Of a stretch of DNA of 64,000 nt, positions 1-10,223 are shown one piece after another. The position numbers and the translations under genes are program-made. The notes below the pieces were generated by a model that did not search any database, was not told the origin of the DNA, and saw nothing but the letters and a program-made list of their open reading frames with translations. This DNA is from Paulinella micropora (taxonomy: Eukaryota; Cercozoa; Imbricatea; Euglyphida; Paulinellidae): positions 1-64,000 of the forward strand of contig WBZZ01005292.1 of assembly GCA_019918135.1 (NCBI GenBank), read 5' to 3'. Every line of letters begins with the position of its first letter. Position 1 is the stretch's first letter.

Positions 1-1
1 C

Positions 2-920
2 TTCTTGTTGCAGGGTGCAAGCGGTCCTAGAGTTCCGGGGTTGGTCGCGTACCCGCTGTTGCTGGCCTGCACAGAACCGGAAGAAGCCGTACTTCTCCCG
101 CACCATATCACCCGGGTTCGGGATATCGTCGACACGTGAGTACCATTTGCGGCTCCTGCGGGACAAGGGCAGCGGCAGCTGTACTTGCCGCTGACGGTGG
201 CACCGGCTACCTTCTACTCCGGGACAGGCAGCGAGAGCAGCCCGGTCAACTACGTCGCGGACGCACTGTGGCGCTGGAGCCAGCTCGACTGCCTAAATGC
301 GGACGGTCCGTCGCCGAAGTAGCGGGTAGCGTGCGGCAGTTACTGGCACAACACGCGCTGCCGGACACTAAGGTGTGTGGGCAGCGCGTCGGCGCCCCCA
401 TAGAGATCAGCACGATCGTGACTGCGGTGCCAACGACGCGACAGTGTGTTACGCCCGCTTGTACGTGAACGAGCTGGGTTTCCAGCTGCGCGGGGCAGAG
501 GGCAAGCTCAAGGGTGCGCTGCCAGGCAAGTGCGCAGAGCCGCCGCCGGCAGCCAGCGGGGGGTGACGACGTACCTGCAGCGTGATCAGAGCTTGTTCTG
601 TGTGTACCCGGCGCAAACGGTCCGCAGTGCCGCCGAAAAGGTCGTGGCCAGGGAACAAACTTCCGGCCCGTGCCTTTGCCGAACCGACAACTGCGAGCGT
701 TTGCTAGTACAAGCGCTACAGGAAAAAACGCAGCGTGGAGATCTCGTTATTGTCGGCCCCCGCATACTGGAAGAAGCTGGAGCCAGTCGAGCTGACCGCC
801 TGCAACCAGGACGGCGGCGCGGAGCTCTTTGCGCTGGGCATCTGTCGCCAGCCTCCTCCTGGGGAGGCTGACGGTGCCGCTCCCGAACCAGACAGTGAGC
901 CCGGCCTCGAAGAAGCGTAA
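2..920 (+). pseudogene. Decayed unidentified gene at left edge, several frameshifts
   Basis: Coding-like sequence runs in from the window edge and changes frame repeatedly. The first frame is open from base 2 to a TGA at 137-139 and stays protein-like beyond it (for example QRQLYLPLTVAPATFYSG) up to a TAG near 318. The reading then moves to the frame holding LPDTKVCGQRVGAPIEIST, then to one with YVNELGFQLRGAEGKLKGA, then to one with NCERLLVQALQEKTQRGD. It ends in a frame with YWKKLEPVELTACNQDGG and an acidic tail stopping at TAA 918-920. The segments follow one another in order, which is how one gene of about 300 codons looks after indels. I do not recognise the family. The 5' end lies outside the window. 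Confidence 0.5.
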
Positions 921-968
921 ACGTGGCGCGCGCGGGGCACCGTCAGGAGTGGCAGAGCCCCGAGCGTG
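921..968 (+). pseudogene. Fragment of a MYND-type gene
   Basis: About 45 bases starting TGGCGCGCGCGGGGCACCGT match the end of the MYND zinc-finger coding sequence at 48712-48757, with a 2-base insertion that breaks the frame. The corresponding peptide in the fuller copy is HWRAGHRQEC. It sits directly after the stop of the decayed gene to its left, so it is a junction scar and not a working gene. Confidence 0.5.
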
Positions 969-1809
969 CGTGGACCCCGGCCCTCTCCCTCTCTTAGTTC
1001 TCAGTGCCAAAATAAATCTTGTCAGGGATTTTTTTTTAATTAAATTTTTTTGTAAATTCTTAGCGCGCCCCAGTTCTACGAAACAACCTGGAAGCACTGA
1101 AGCACTGCCTTTTCCGGTCGCACAGACCGCCAAGCCGCCTTTGCTAAAAGCGTCATCAAGAATGTACCAAAAAGAAATGTATTCGTTCAGCCGGAGTCTC
1201 GACAAGGGAGAAGGGGGGGGGGCGCCCGGCATCGCGAAGCTCAGTTGAGGCGTTTCATTTTTTTTGGTAGCTTCTGCGCTCTCTCCCTTCCCCCTTGCCC
1301 TTCCCCTGTTCTTTGAGCCCCGTAGGCTCCCCTAAAAAAAGTTTACTTATTTTTGCTCCCCTTCAGCCCGCGCCAATTTGGCGCCAAAATCTACTTGCGC
1401 AAAAAGAAAATCACACACAGACGCTTCGGCTGGGCTGCCGGGAGAAAGACCTGTTGTAGCCCTCCCTCTCACCCTCGTCGCCCCTCTCACTGTCATCGCC
1501 CCTCTCACGTTCGTCCTCTGCTTATTCTTCCCCCCCCCTCCCTGTCCTCGTCCATTGTTTGCGCGTCCCAAAAAAAATTGTTGCTTGCCACTTTTCATAT
1601 TTCCGCAGATATTTCCGCATATCCTTGTAGAGGGGAGAGAAGAAAGAGGGGGGGCGCGCTTCGCCGGTGTACAAGAAAGATAAAAAAAAATTGACAAAGT
1701 TTTAATCCTAGCACTGAGAACCAAGAGGGACAGGAAAGGGACAGGGGAGAGTGGGGCGCCAAGAGAGTGCGAAAAAGAATACGCTGAATTAAAGCTCGGC
1801 CATCGTGCG

Positions 1810-3240
1810 CAAGGTCCGAAAATATGCAAAGAAATCTCTGACAAATTTTTAATATTGGCACTGAGAAGTAGGAGAGAGAGAGAGAGAGAGAAAGGGTACA
1901 GGGGAGGGTGGACACCAAGTACAAAAAAGACCACGCTGAATTAAAGCTTGACAAGGCATTACACTTGACACTTGCAACGGCACCCTCTCGGGCTGCCGCA
2001 GCATCCAGCCCACGTCATATTGCTGCGGTAGCCTATGTTACAACCCTGGCGGGCATCGTCTGTGCTCTGCTCGCGCGCCAAGGGAGTGCCGGCCGGGAAT
2101 ACGCTGAATTAAAGCTCGACGGTCTTGCACTTTAAGGCAGGCAAACCTCCCAGAGACCGGCAGGCAGCTGAAAAAGAGAAAGAGCAGTACGCGGCACATC
2201 CTCTTCCCTCCTCAGAGCGGGGGGCAAAAATAAGTAAACTTTTCTTGGAGCCTACCGATGGGGGAGGGTGCGCCCCCCCCCTTACCCCTTTCTGTCTTGT
2301 TTGAATCTGAGCCCCCTGAGCCCGGGGGGCTCAAGGAGCAAAGGGAATCGGGAGCGGGGAGGGAAGGTGGGGGGGTAAGGGCGTCAAGAGAGTGCGAAAA
2401 AGAATGCGCTGAATTAAAGCTTGACGGTCTTACACTCAGGAGCACCGTGCCCCAGCACGACCCACAACAAAGGAAACAGACGAGGGGGAAAGAGGAAAAA
2501 AGACAAAAAAGGGGCGGGATGTGCATCCCCTCCGCTTCCCCCCCCCCCCCCCGTCCCTCCTCAGAGCGCGTGCAACACGCGTTCCGATTTTTTTTTCCAC
2601 TTTTCATATTTCCGCAGATATTTCCGCAGATCTTGCAGAGGGAAGAGGCAGGGGCGCGCTTCGCCGGTGTAATTTACGCTGAATAAAAGCTCGACAAGGC
2701 ATTGCACTTGACACTTGCAACGGCACTCTCAGGCTGCCGCAGCATCCGGCCCACTCGACGGTCCTACACTTGAGCACTGAAAACTAGGAGCTGAGGACCG
2801 TGCTCCAGCACGACCCTGCGCGAATGGTACTGCCCCCGTGGTCAATGTGCTAGGAGGATAAGAGCCCCTTACTTATCCCGACGGCGTCCTGTCCGTGCCA
2901 TAGCTCGGCCACTGTGCGCAAAATCAGAAAAATATGAACAGAGGGGAGGCCGACCTGTGGAGGCGTTGCTCGGCGCTGATTTCTTTTGCAGCTTCTGCGC
3001 CCTTCCCCTCCCCCCTGCTCCTTGAGCCTCCAGAACGGCCCCAGCTAAATTTGACACCAAATTGTGCCATCGGGAGGTAGGGTGTGTGATACGGCCCGGC
3101 CGGGGCAGTACGTCTTAGTTTCCCCGGGGAAACGGCCGTAAGCGCCAATTTGGCGCCAAAATCTACTTGCGCAAAAAGAAAATCACACACAGACGCTTCG
3201 GCTGGGCCGCCGTGAGGAAGACCTGTTGTAGCCCTTCCCT
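1810..3240. repeat. Long duplicated block, partner at 44475-45640
   Basis: The stretches 1810-1975 and 2395-3000 match 44475-44640 and 44795-45360 in the same order and orientation with few differences. Shared peculiarities include the (GA)n tract followed by AAAGGGTACAGGGGAGGGTG, the truncated R2 reading GACCCACAAC, and the variant GCGCGAATGGTACTGCCCCC. The segment 1976-2394 (with R8) differs between the copies. This is a segmental duplication over more than 40 kb. Confidence 0.75.
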
Positions 3241-3922
3241 CTCACTCTCGTCGTCCCTCTCACTTTCGTCGCCCCTCTCACTTTCGTCGCTCCGCTCTCC
3301 TTTGCTCTGCACCTCCCTGCCTCCCCTCGTCCCTTGTTTGCGCGTTCCAAAAAAAATCGTTGCGTTCCACTTTTCATATTTCCGCGGATATTTCCGCATA
3401 TCCTTGAAGAGGGAAAAGGCAGGGAAGGAGGATCAGGGGCGCGCCAAGAAACTGCAAGATAACTCCATGCTAAAATTAAAACTCGACAAAGTCTTACACT
3501 TGACACTTGCAACGTCACCCTCAGGCTGTCGCAGCATCCGGCCCTCGACGGTCATACACTTGAGCACTGAAAACTAGGAGCGGAGCACCGTGCCCCCAAC
3601 ACGACCCTGCGGCGGATGGATGGGCGGTGGTCAATCGCCAGGACAAAAGCCTCACTACTCCGACTTCGTCCTGTCCGTGCCATGGCTCGGCCAACGTGCG
3701 CAAGGTCGGAAAAATATGAAAAGATCCGCGGAATTTTTTTTTGCCCGACAACGAAAGAAACAAACGGGGGAATGAAAGGGGGGGGGGGGACGACGGGAAC
3801 AGAGGGAAGGGAGGTGGGGCGGGGGAATTACTCCCCTCCCCCTTCTTCCCCCTTCCTCTTTCTCCTCCCCTTCCCTCCCCTCGTCCCTTGTTTGCGCGTG
3901 CAAACGCATCCCAAAAAAAAAT

Positions 3923-4130
3923 CGGATTGGATTGAAATCTAGGAAAGCAAACCCCCCTGAGACCGGCAGACAGCTGGGACAAAGAAAAGGCAGCACGCGG
4001 CACATCCCCCTCCGTTCTCAGCGGGGGGCAATATATAAGTAAACTTTTTTCTGGAGCCCACCGATGGGGGGGGGCGCCCCCCCCCTCCCCCTTTCTTTCT
4101 GCCCTCCCTCTGAGCCCCCTGAGCCCGGGG
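3923..4130 (+). repeat. R8 with the last codons of the 99-aa gene
   Basis: GGATTGGATTGAAATCTAG is the exact final codon run of the intact 99-aa gene at 53281-53580. It is followed by the same 3' flank (AAGCAAACCCCCCTGAGACC). The rest of the gene is missing, so this is a tail-only remnant. The flank continues to the GGAGCCCACCGATGGGG sequence that heads a C/G tract. Confidence 0.7.
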
Positions 4131-5800
4131 GGCTCAAGAAGCAGGGAAAGGGGAAATCGGGAGCGGGAGGGAAGTGGGGGGGGGGGGGGGGGGAAAGGGA
4201 GTAGGGGCGCCAAGAGAGTGCCGGCTAGGAATGCGCTGAATTAAAGCTCGACGGTCTTACATTGGGGCACTGAAAACTAGGAGCAGGGCACCGTGCTCCA
4301 TCACGACCCTACGGCGAATGAATGGGCGGTGGTCAATGTGCTAGGAAGAAAAAGGCCTCACTACCCCGACGGCATCCTGTCCGTACCATGGCTCGGCCAC
4401 CGTGCGCAAGGTCAGAAAAATATGAAAAGGGGGCGGGAGCGGGAGAAAGGGAAGGCAGGGGCGCGCTTCGCCTGTGTACAAAAAAAATTAAAAAATCCCT
4501 GATAAAGTCTTAATCTTGACACTGAGAACTAAGAGAGAAAGAAGGAAAAGAAAAGGACAAGGTGACTGGGGTGCCAAGAAAGTGCAAGAAAAGTCCACGC
4601 TGAATTAAAGCTCGACAAGGCATTGCATTTAACACTTGCAGCGGCACCCTCAGGCTGCCGCATCATCCGGCCCACTCGACGGTCGTACACTTGAGCACTG
4701 AAAACTAGGAGCGGAGCACCGTGCTCCAGCACGACCCTGCGGCGGATGGATGGGCGGTGGTCAATGTGCTAGGAGGACAAAGGCCTCACTACCCCCGCCG
4801 GTGTAAAAAATCACGCGAAAAAAGAAATCCTTGACAAATTTGTAATCTTCGGCACTGAAAGCTAAGAGAGGAAAAGACAGAGGGAGAGCACAAATTGTCT
4901 AGTCCTCCGTTTGAGGATCGGGAGCGGGAGAGGAAAAGGGGAGGGTAGGGGCGCGCTTTGCCGGTGTACAATAAAAAATTGATGAAAAAAATACTGGCAA
5001 AATTTTAATCTTGGCACTGAGAACTAAGAGAGGGAGCAGGAAGGGGCGGGGGGAGGATGAAGAACGATCTGTCTTGCTCCCCGTCTGAGAACGTGTACAG
5101 GGAGGGGCGGGGTGTGCTCCCCTCTCCCTTGTTTGCGCGTGCAAACGCGTTCCGAGAAAAAATTTTCTTTTCCACTTTTCATATTCCAGCAGATATTTCC
5201 GCAGATCTTGCGCACCGTGCTCCAGCACGACCCCGCGGCGGATGGATGGGCGGCGGTCAATGTGCTAGGAGGACAAGAGCCTCACTACCCCGACGGCGTC
5301 CTGTCCGTGCCAGAACTCGGCCACTGTGCGCAGGGTCAGAAAAATATGAACAGAGGGGAGGCCGACCTGTGGAGGCGTTGCTCGGCGCTGATTTCTTTTG
5401 CAGCTTCTGCGCCCTTCCCCTCCCCCCTGCTCCTTGAGACTCCAGAACGGCCCCAGCTAAATTTGACGCCAAATTGTGCCGTCCGGAGGTAGGGTGCGTC
5501 CGGCAGGGTCCGGCCGGGCAGTACGTCTTAGTTTTCCCGGGGAAACAGCCGTAAGCGCGATTTTGGCGCCAAAATATACTTGCGCAAAAAGAAAATCCCA
5601 CGCAGACGCTCGGCTGGGCCGCCGTGAGGAAGACCTGTTGTAGCCCTCCCTCTCACTCTCATCGCCCCTCTCACTTTCGTCGCCCCTCTCCCCTTCGTCG
5701 CCCCTCTCCCTCTCCCCTCCCTTGTCCCTCTTTCTTCCCTCTTCTCTTTTTTTTTTGCACAAAATTTGGCGACAAATTTTGCGCATGTGTGCGCCTGGCA

Positions 5801-5867
5801 TGATATGGCCGAAAAGGGCAGTATTGCCAGAAAAGCCTGACAACGCTGCCCTTTTTCAGCCATATCA
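5801..5867. repeat. R7 palindrome, copy 1
   Basis: Arms of about 20 bases, TGATATGGCCGAAAAGGGCAG and its near-complement ending GCCATATCA, flank a spacer with TATTGCCAGAAAAGCC. A constant left flank (CGCCAAATTTTGCG..TGTGCGCCTGG type) and right flank (ACAGACCGCCAAGCCGCC type) travel with it, so the palindrome is the core of a longer unit. It can form a strong hairpin. It carries no ORF and no clear target-site duplication was seen. Confidence 0.75.
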
Positions 5868-7816
5868 CAGACCACCAAGCTTCCTTCGCTAAAAGCGCCA
5901 TCAAGAAAGTACCAAAAAATCCGCCAGAACTTCAGCCCGAGTCGCGACAAGGGGGGGGGGGGCGCCCAGCATGGGGGGAGGCTTAGTTGAGGCGTTTCAT
6001 ATATTTTTTTGGTAGCTTCTGTGCTCTCCCCCTTGTCCTTCCCCTGTTCTTTGAGCCCCCCGGGCTCAGGGGGCTCAAGAGGGAGGGAAGAAAAAAAGGG
6101 AAGGAGGGGGGCGCCCCCCCCTCTCTCCCGCCTGTGAGCTCCCAAAACTTCCTAGCACATTGACCACCGCCCATCCATTCGCCGCAGGGTCGTGCTGGAG
6201 CGCGGTGCTCCGCTCCTAGTTTTCAGTGTCAAGTGTAAGACTTTGTCGAGTTTTAATTCAGCGTACTTTATATTTTTTTGGCGTGATTCTTTTTTATACT
6301 ATCTTAGCGCGCCCCTACTCTCCCTTTCCTGAGCCCGGAGAGCTCAAAGAGCAAGGGGCAGAATTGCAACGAAACTATTTTCCTGGCCTTGCGCACGGTG
6401 GGCAGCCTGAGGGTGCCGTTGCAAGTGTCAAGTGTACTGCCTTGTCGAGCTTTAATTCGGCGTAAATTCGTACATTCTTGGCGCGCTCCCTTCTCAGTTC
6501 AGTGGCAATGACAGATCGTGTTTCCCTCGAGTTCCTTGTCTTAGTTTTCAGTACCAGAATTAAAATTTTGTCAAGGATTTTTTATTGTTTTTTGGTACAC
6601 CGGCGAAGCGCGCCCCTGCCCCTTCCCCCTTACCCTTCCCCTGTTCTTTGAGCCCCGGGCTCAGGGGGCTCAGGAGGAAGAGCAAAAAAAGGGGGAGGAG
6701 GGGGGCGCCCCCCCCCTCTTCCGTTTGTAGACTCCCAAAACTTCCTAGCACATTGACCACCGCCCATCCATTCGCCGCAGGGTCGTGCTGGAGCACGGTG
6801 CTCCGCTCCTAGTTTTCAGTGCCTGAGTGTAAGACCGTCGAGTGGGCCGGATGCTGCGGCAGCCTGAGGGTGCTGTTGCAAGTGTCAAGTGTAATGCCTT
6901 GTCGAGCTTTAATTCAGCGTAAATTCTCTCCATCTCCTAATTTCCAGTGTCAAGCACACCCTGCCCCCTTTTCCCCCCTTCCTCTTCCTCCCTCCCTCCC
7001 CCTCTCTCCTCCCCCGTCTGCTTCCTTTGTTGCCGAGCAAAAAAACTTTTTTTCCGCTTGTCATATTTTTGTGACCTTTGGCACGGTGACCGAGCCATGG
7101 CACGGACAGGACGCCGTCGGGTCGTGCTGGACCACGGTGCCCCGCTTCTAGTTTTCAGTGCCCCAAGTGTAAGACCGTCGAGCTTTGATTCGGTGTATTC
7201 TTTTTCGTACTCTCTTGGCGTCCCTCCCCCTCTCCCCGAGCCCGGGGGACTCAAGGAGCAGATCCAGGGGAAAAGGAAAAGGCGCAGAAGCTACAAAAGA
7301 AATAAATACATGCAGCGCCTTCAGTGCCAAGATTAAAACCTTGTCAGGGACTTTTTTTATTAAATTTTTCTTGTAAATTGTTAGCGATAGAGCTGAAAAA
7401 AGGCAGTTCTACGAAACAACCTAGAAGCACTGCCTTTTCCGGTCGTATCATAGTCGTGCAAAACTTAGCGCCAAATGAACGGGCCGTTCCGGTCTCTTTC
7501 CGCGGGGTTTTAGCGGTCGTTTTCCCGTGGGAAAAAACGCGCGCCAAAATCTTTTTGTTGTTGCGCAAATGTCTTGCGCACTTTTTTTCCCTTTGGAGGG
7601 AGGAGGGAGCGGGAAGATAAGGGGAAGGGGGGAGAGAAGGGGGAGGGGGAAGAAAAACCCCGGGGGAAGAGAACGGGGGCGCCCCTCTCTCTCCCCTCCC
7701 TCGTCCCTCTTCCCTCCGTTCCCCCTCCCTTTTTTTCCTGCAAGAGGATTTTTCTCTTTCTCTCTTTTTTTTGCACAAATTTTGTCGCCAAATTTTGCGT
7801 ATGTGTGCGCCTGGCA

Positions 7817-7883
7817 TGATATGGCCGAAAAGGGCAGTATTGCCAGAAAAGCCTGGCAACGCTGCCCTTTTTCAGCCATATCA
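7817..7883. repeat. R7 palindrome, copy 2
   Basis: Full copy with left flank TTTTGCGTATGTGTGCGCCT and right flank GCACAGACCGCCAAGCCGCC. It lies downstream of an R6 module at 7450-7590. Confidence 0.75.
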
Positions 7884-9388
7884 CATGCACAGACCGCCAA
7901 GCCGCCTGCGCTAAAAGCGCCATCAAGAAGGTAACAAAAAATCCGCCAGAACTTCAGCCGGAGTCTCGACAAGGGAAAAGGGCCCGGCCCCGGCATTGGG
8001 GAGAGGCTCAGGGGGCTCATCCATCCGTCGCAGGGTCGTGCTGGAGCACGGTGCTCTGCTCCTAGTTTTCAGTGCCCGAGTGTAAGACCGTCGAGCTGTA
8101 ATTCAGCGTACTTTACATTTTCTTAACACAACCCCCCCCCTACCCTTTCCCTCTCTCGCTCCCTGTTTTTAGTGCCAATATTAAAGCGTTGTCAGGGATT
8201 TCTTTTTTTGCGTGATTCTTTTTCGTACGATCTTAGCGCGCCCCTGCCTGTTCCCTCTGCAAGATCTGCGGAAATATCTGCGGAAATATGAAAAGTGGAA
8301 AAAAAATTCTTTGGAATGCGTTTGCACGCGCAAACAAGGGATGAGGAGAGAGGGGGGAGGGGATAGCAGAGGATAAAGGAAACAGAGGGACGAGAGGGGG
8401 ACAAGGGGAAGCACACCCCGCCTCCTTTTTCCCCTTTCCTCTTCCTCCCTCCCTCCCCCGCTCTCCTCCCCCGTCTGTTCCCTTTGTTGTCGAGCAAAAA
8501 ATTTTTTGTCCTTTTTTCATATTCTTCTGACCTTGCGCACGGTGCCCCCGCTTCTAGTTTTCAGTGCCCCAAGTGTAAGACCGTCGAGCTTTGATTCAGT
8601 GTATTCTTTTTCGCACTCTCTCGGCGCCTTCTTCCCCTACCCCTTCCTTTTCCTGCTCCTTGCTCTCGGACGGGGGAGGGGGGACAAGAGACAAAGACAG
8701 ATCGTGCTTGCCCTCCCCCCGCCCCTTCTCTCCCCCCTTGCGCACCGCCCATCCATTCGCCGCAGGGTCGTGCTGGGGGGCACGGTGCCCCGCTCCTAGT
8801 TTTCAGTGCCCAATGATATTTCCGCATATCCTTGCAGGGGAGAGAGGCAGGGAAGGAGAAGCAGGGGCGCGCCAAGAAAATGTAATTTACGCTGAATTAA
8901 AGCTCGAAGGTGTCCTGTCCGTGCCATAGCTCGGCCACCGCGCGCAAGACCTGCGGAAATATGAAAAGAGAAAAAGAAAATTTTTTTTGCCCGACAACAA
9001 AAAAAAAACAGACGAGTGGAAGAAGGGGGGGAGGGAGCAGAGCAGAGAGAGGAAGAGTAGTAGGGGCGCGCTTCGCCGGTGTACAAGAAAAGTCTTTTTT
9101 AATTAAAACTCGACAAAGTCGTACACTTGCCACTGAGAACGGGGAGAGGGAATGGAAAGGGGAGGGGCGGGGTGGCTTTAGTGGATGCGTTGCATGTATT
9201 TATTTTGTTTGAAGCTTCTGCGCCATGCAACCTTCCCCCCCCCCCCTGCTCCTTGAGCCCCCTAGGCTTAGGGGAGAGGGGATGGTGGCAAAAAGGATTT
9301 CTGAATAGGGGGGGGGCGCCCGGCTCGGGCTCAGTGATATATTAGTTTTTTTGTCAGTTTTGCCCCCTACTCTTTGAGCCCCCCGGGC

Positions 9389-10105
9389 TCAGGGAGGGGG
9401 AATGGAGTAGAAAGGAGAGAGGAAGGGGCAGGGGAGAGTGGTAAATACGGGTGCCCCAAGCGGTGTCTGGAAACGAGCCATAAACTGCAACGACTCCTTT
9501 TCATCGTACGCTCCGAGAAACAGCGAGGCTATGCCACTGAGCATAAGAGCAAACCACGTGTTGCCCGATGCCATCCACGTCCAGAGCACGTAATATTGTG
9601 TGATGAAAGAAGATTGCAGTCCGTCGTTTTTCGGCAAAGCGGGAAGCATAGCAAAGGTGATGGTAAAGAGCAGAGCGCCGCAGATGGCGGTATTGGACCA
9701 GTTGCTTAAAAGCGCTTCCTTCTTTCTCAGGGACGAACCGTGGCCCATGATGAGAAATCCCAGTTTTGCAGACAGGCGAATCCCCCCGATAAAGCACAAG
9801 ACCTGAAGAATCATGCACGGAATCGAAACCCAGAGGATAGACTCCAGTCCCGTCATTTTCCAGTTAGCATGTGCATCGTTAAACATTGCTACTGCGAACG
9901 CACAGCCTGAGGGGCCGAGGCCGGAGAGCCAAACGAAAACCCACCGCCGCCACTTGGATAGGCGGGCCTCGTGGTCGGCCATGCCCCTCGACAGCGCTAT
10001 TTTCTCTAGTACTTCCAATTCAGAATTGGCGAGAGCACACGGGCGGTGATCGTTTGCTGTCGGGGGGACTCCCGCGAGAACCTCCTCTTCAATTATTGTT
10101 TCCAT
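9389..10105 (-). CDS. Putative four-pass membrane protein
   Basis: 238 residues from an ATG at 10105. Hydrophobic segments at about residues 56-75, 88-110, 138-156 and 181-200 suggest four membrane passes, with a polar, acidic N-terminus of about 50 residues and a basic stretch (KWRRW) just before the first helix. I do not recognise the family. The last 20 or so residues (from about GAPVFTTL) are encoded by sequence that looks like the neighbouring repeat tract. The C-terminus has therefore probably been replaced by read-through into a repeat that truncated the gene. It is divergent from the hydrolase gene, with 118 bases between the two starts, so both probably share a promoter region. Confidence 0.75.
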   Translation of the reverse strand: METIIEEEVLAGVPPTANDHRPCALANSELEVLEKIALSRGMADHEARLSKWRRWVFVWLSGLGPSGCAFAVAMFNDAHANWKMTGLESILWVSIPCMILQVLCFIGGIRLSAKLGFLIMGHGSSLRKKEALLSNWSNTAICGALLFTITFAMLPALPKNDGLQSSFITQYYVLWTWMASGNTWFALMLSGIASLFLGAYDEKESLQFMARFQTPLGAPVFTTLPCPFLSPFYSIPPP

Positions 10106-10223
10106 CTCAAATAGCTTCCTTTCCTCTCTCTCTCTTTTTAGTTACTATTACCAATAGTTGTTTTTTATTAAAGAGTTCTTCCCTCTCTCTGGCCCTTTCT
10201 CTTTCTGTTTGAAATCTGCGGCC
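10106..10223. promoter_or_regulatory. Divergent promoter region
   Basis: AT- and pyrimidine-rich spacer between two divergent starts, free of the R modules that fill other intergenic space. It contains a small dyad CTATTACCAATAG (10145-10157) next to TTTTTTATTAAAG. The rightward gene starts in the strong eukaryotic context GCGGCCATGGCGG. Promoter function is inferred from position. Confidence 0.45.

Larger units (their letters stand above)
969..5640. repeat. Repeat mosaic R1, R9, R4, R3, R8, R2, R5
   Basis: No convincing gene. In order: R1 near 1000-1030; a half R7 with its usual right flank at 1080-1170; R5 and R9 at 1245-1375; R4 joined to R3 at 1377-1680; inverted R1 copies at 1690-2135; R8 at 2143-2330; R1, R2 and R3 at 2395-2950; R5 at 2960-3040; R4 and R3 at 3060-3460; inverted R1 and R2 at 3460-3760; R8 at 3923-4130; a run of 18 G at 4176-4193; R1 and R2 at 4230-4440 and 4600-4770; R3 at 5130-5215; R2, R5 and R4 at 5216-5640. 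Open frames here are low-complexity readings of purine/pyrimidine tracts. Confidence 0.75.
5641..9388. repeat. Repeat mosaic, R7, R5, R2, R1, R6, R3
   Basis: No convincing gene. Modules are mostly in the orientation opposite to the previous block: an R4 minisatellite tail at 5641-5720, R7 at 5801, R5 at 5980-6080, inverted R2 at 6145-6215 and 6745-6800, forward R1 at 6216-6480 and 6800-6935, R1 with an R5 palindrome at 6540-6700, R2 fragments at 7060-7160, R6 at 7450-7590, R7 at 7817, R3 at 8245-8340, R2/R1 at 8540-8620, a composite R3-R1-R2 unit at 8815-9110, and R5 at 9180-9270 and 9370-9390. Confidence 0.75.

Noticed and set aside
4801..4860. TTGACA-like sequences in R1 as bacterial -35 boxes
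   Set aside because: No matching -10 element at proper spacing, no ribosome-binding sites, and the genes are of eukaryotic/viral type.
5620..5720. The regular 18-bp repeats as a CRISPR array
   Set aside because: Units are contiguous with no unique spacers, and no Cas genes are present; this is a minisatellite.
7344..7859. Reverse open frames of 130-190 codons rich in Arg/Gly/Lys or Pro/Ser
   Set aside because: They are readings of purine/pyrimidine tracts and R6/R7; similar frames occur at every copy of these modules in changing registers.
9360..9395. GAGCCCCCCGGGCTC dyads as rho-independent terminators
   Set aside because: They recur in R5 at gene-free places and lack a consistent T run; treated as part of R5.
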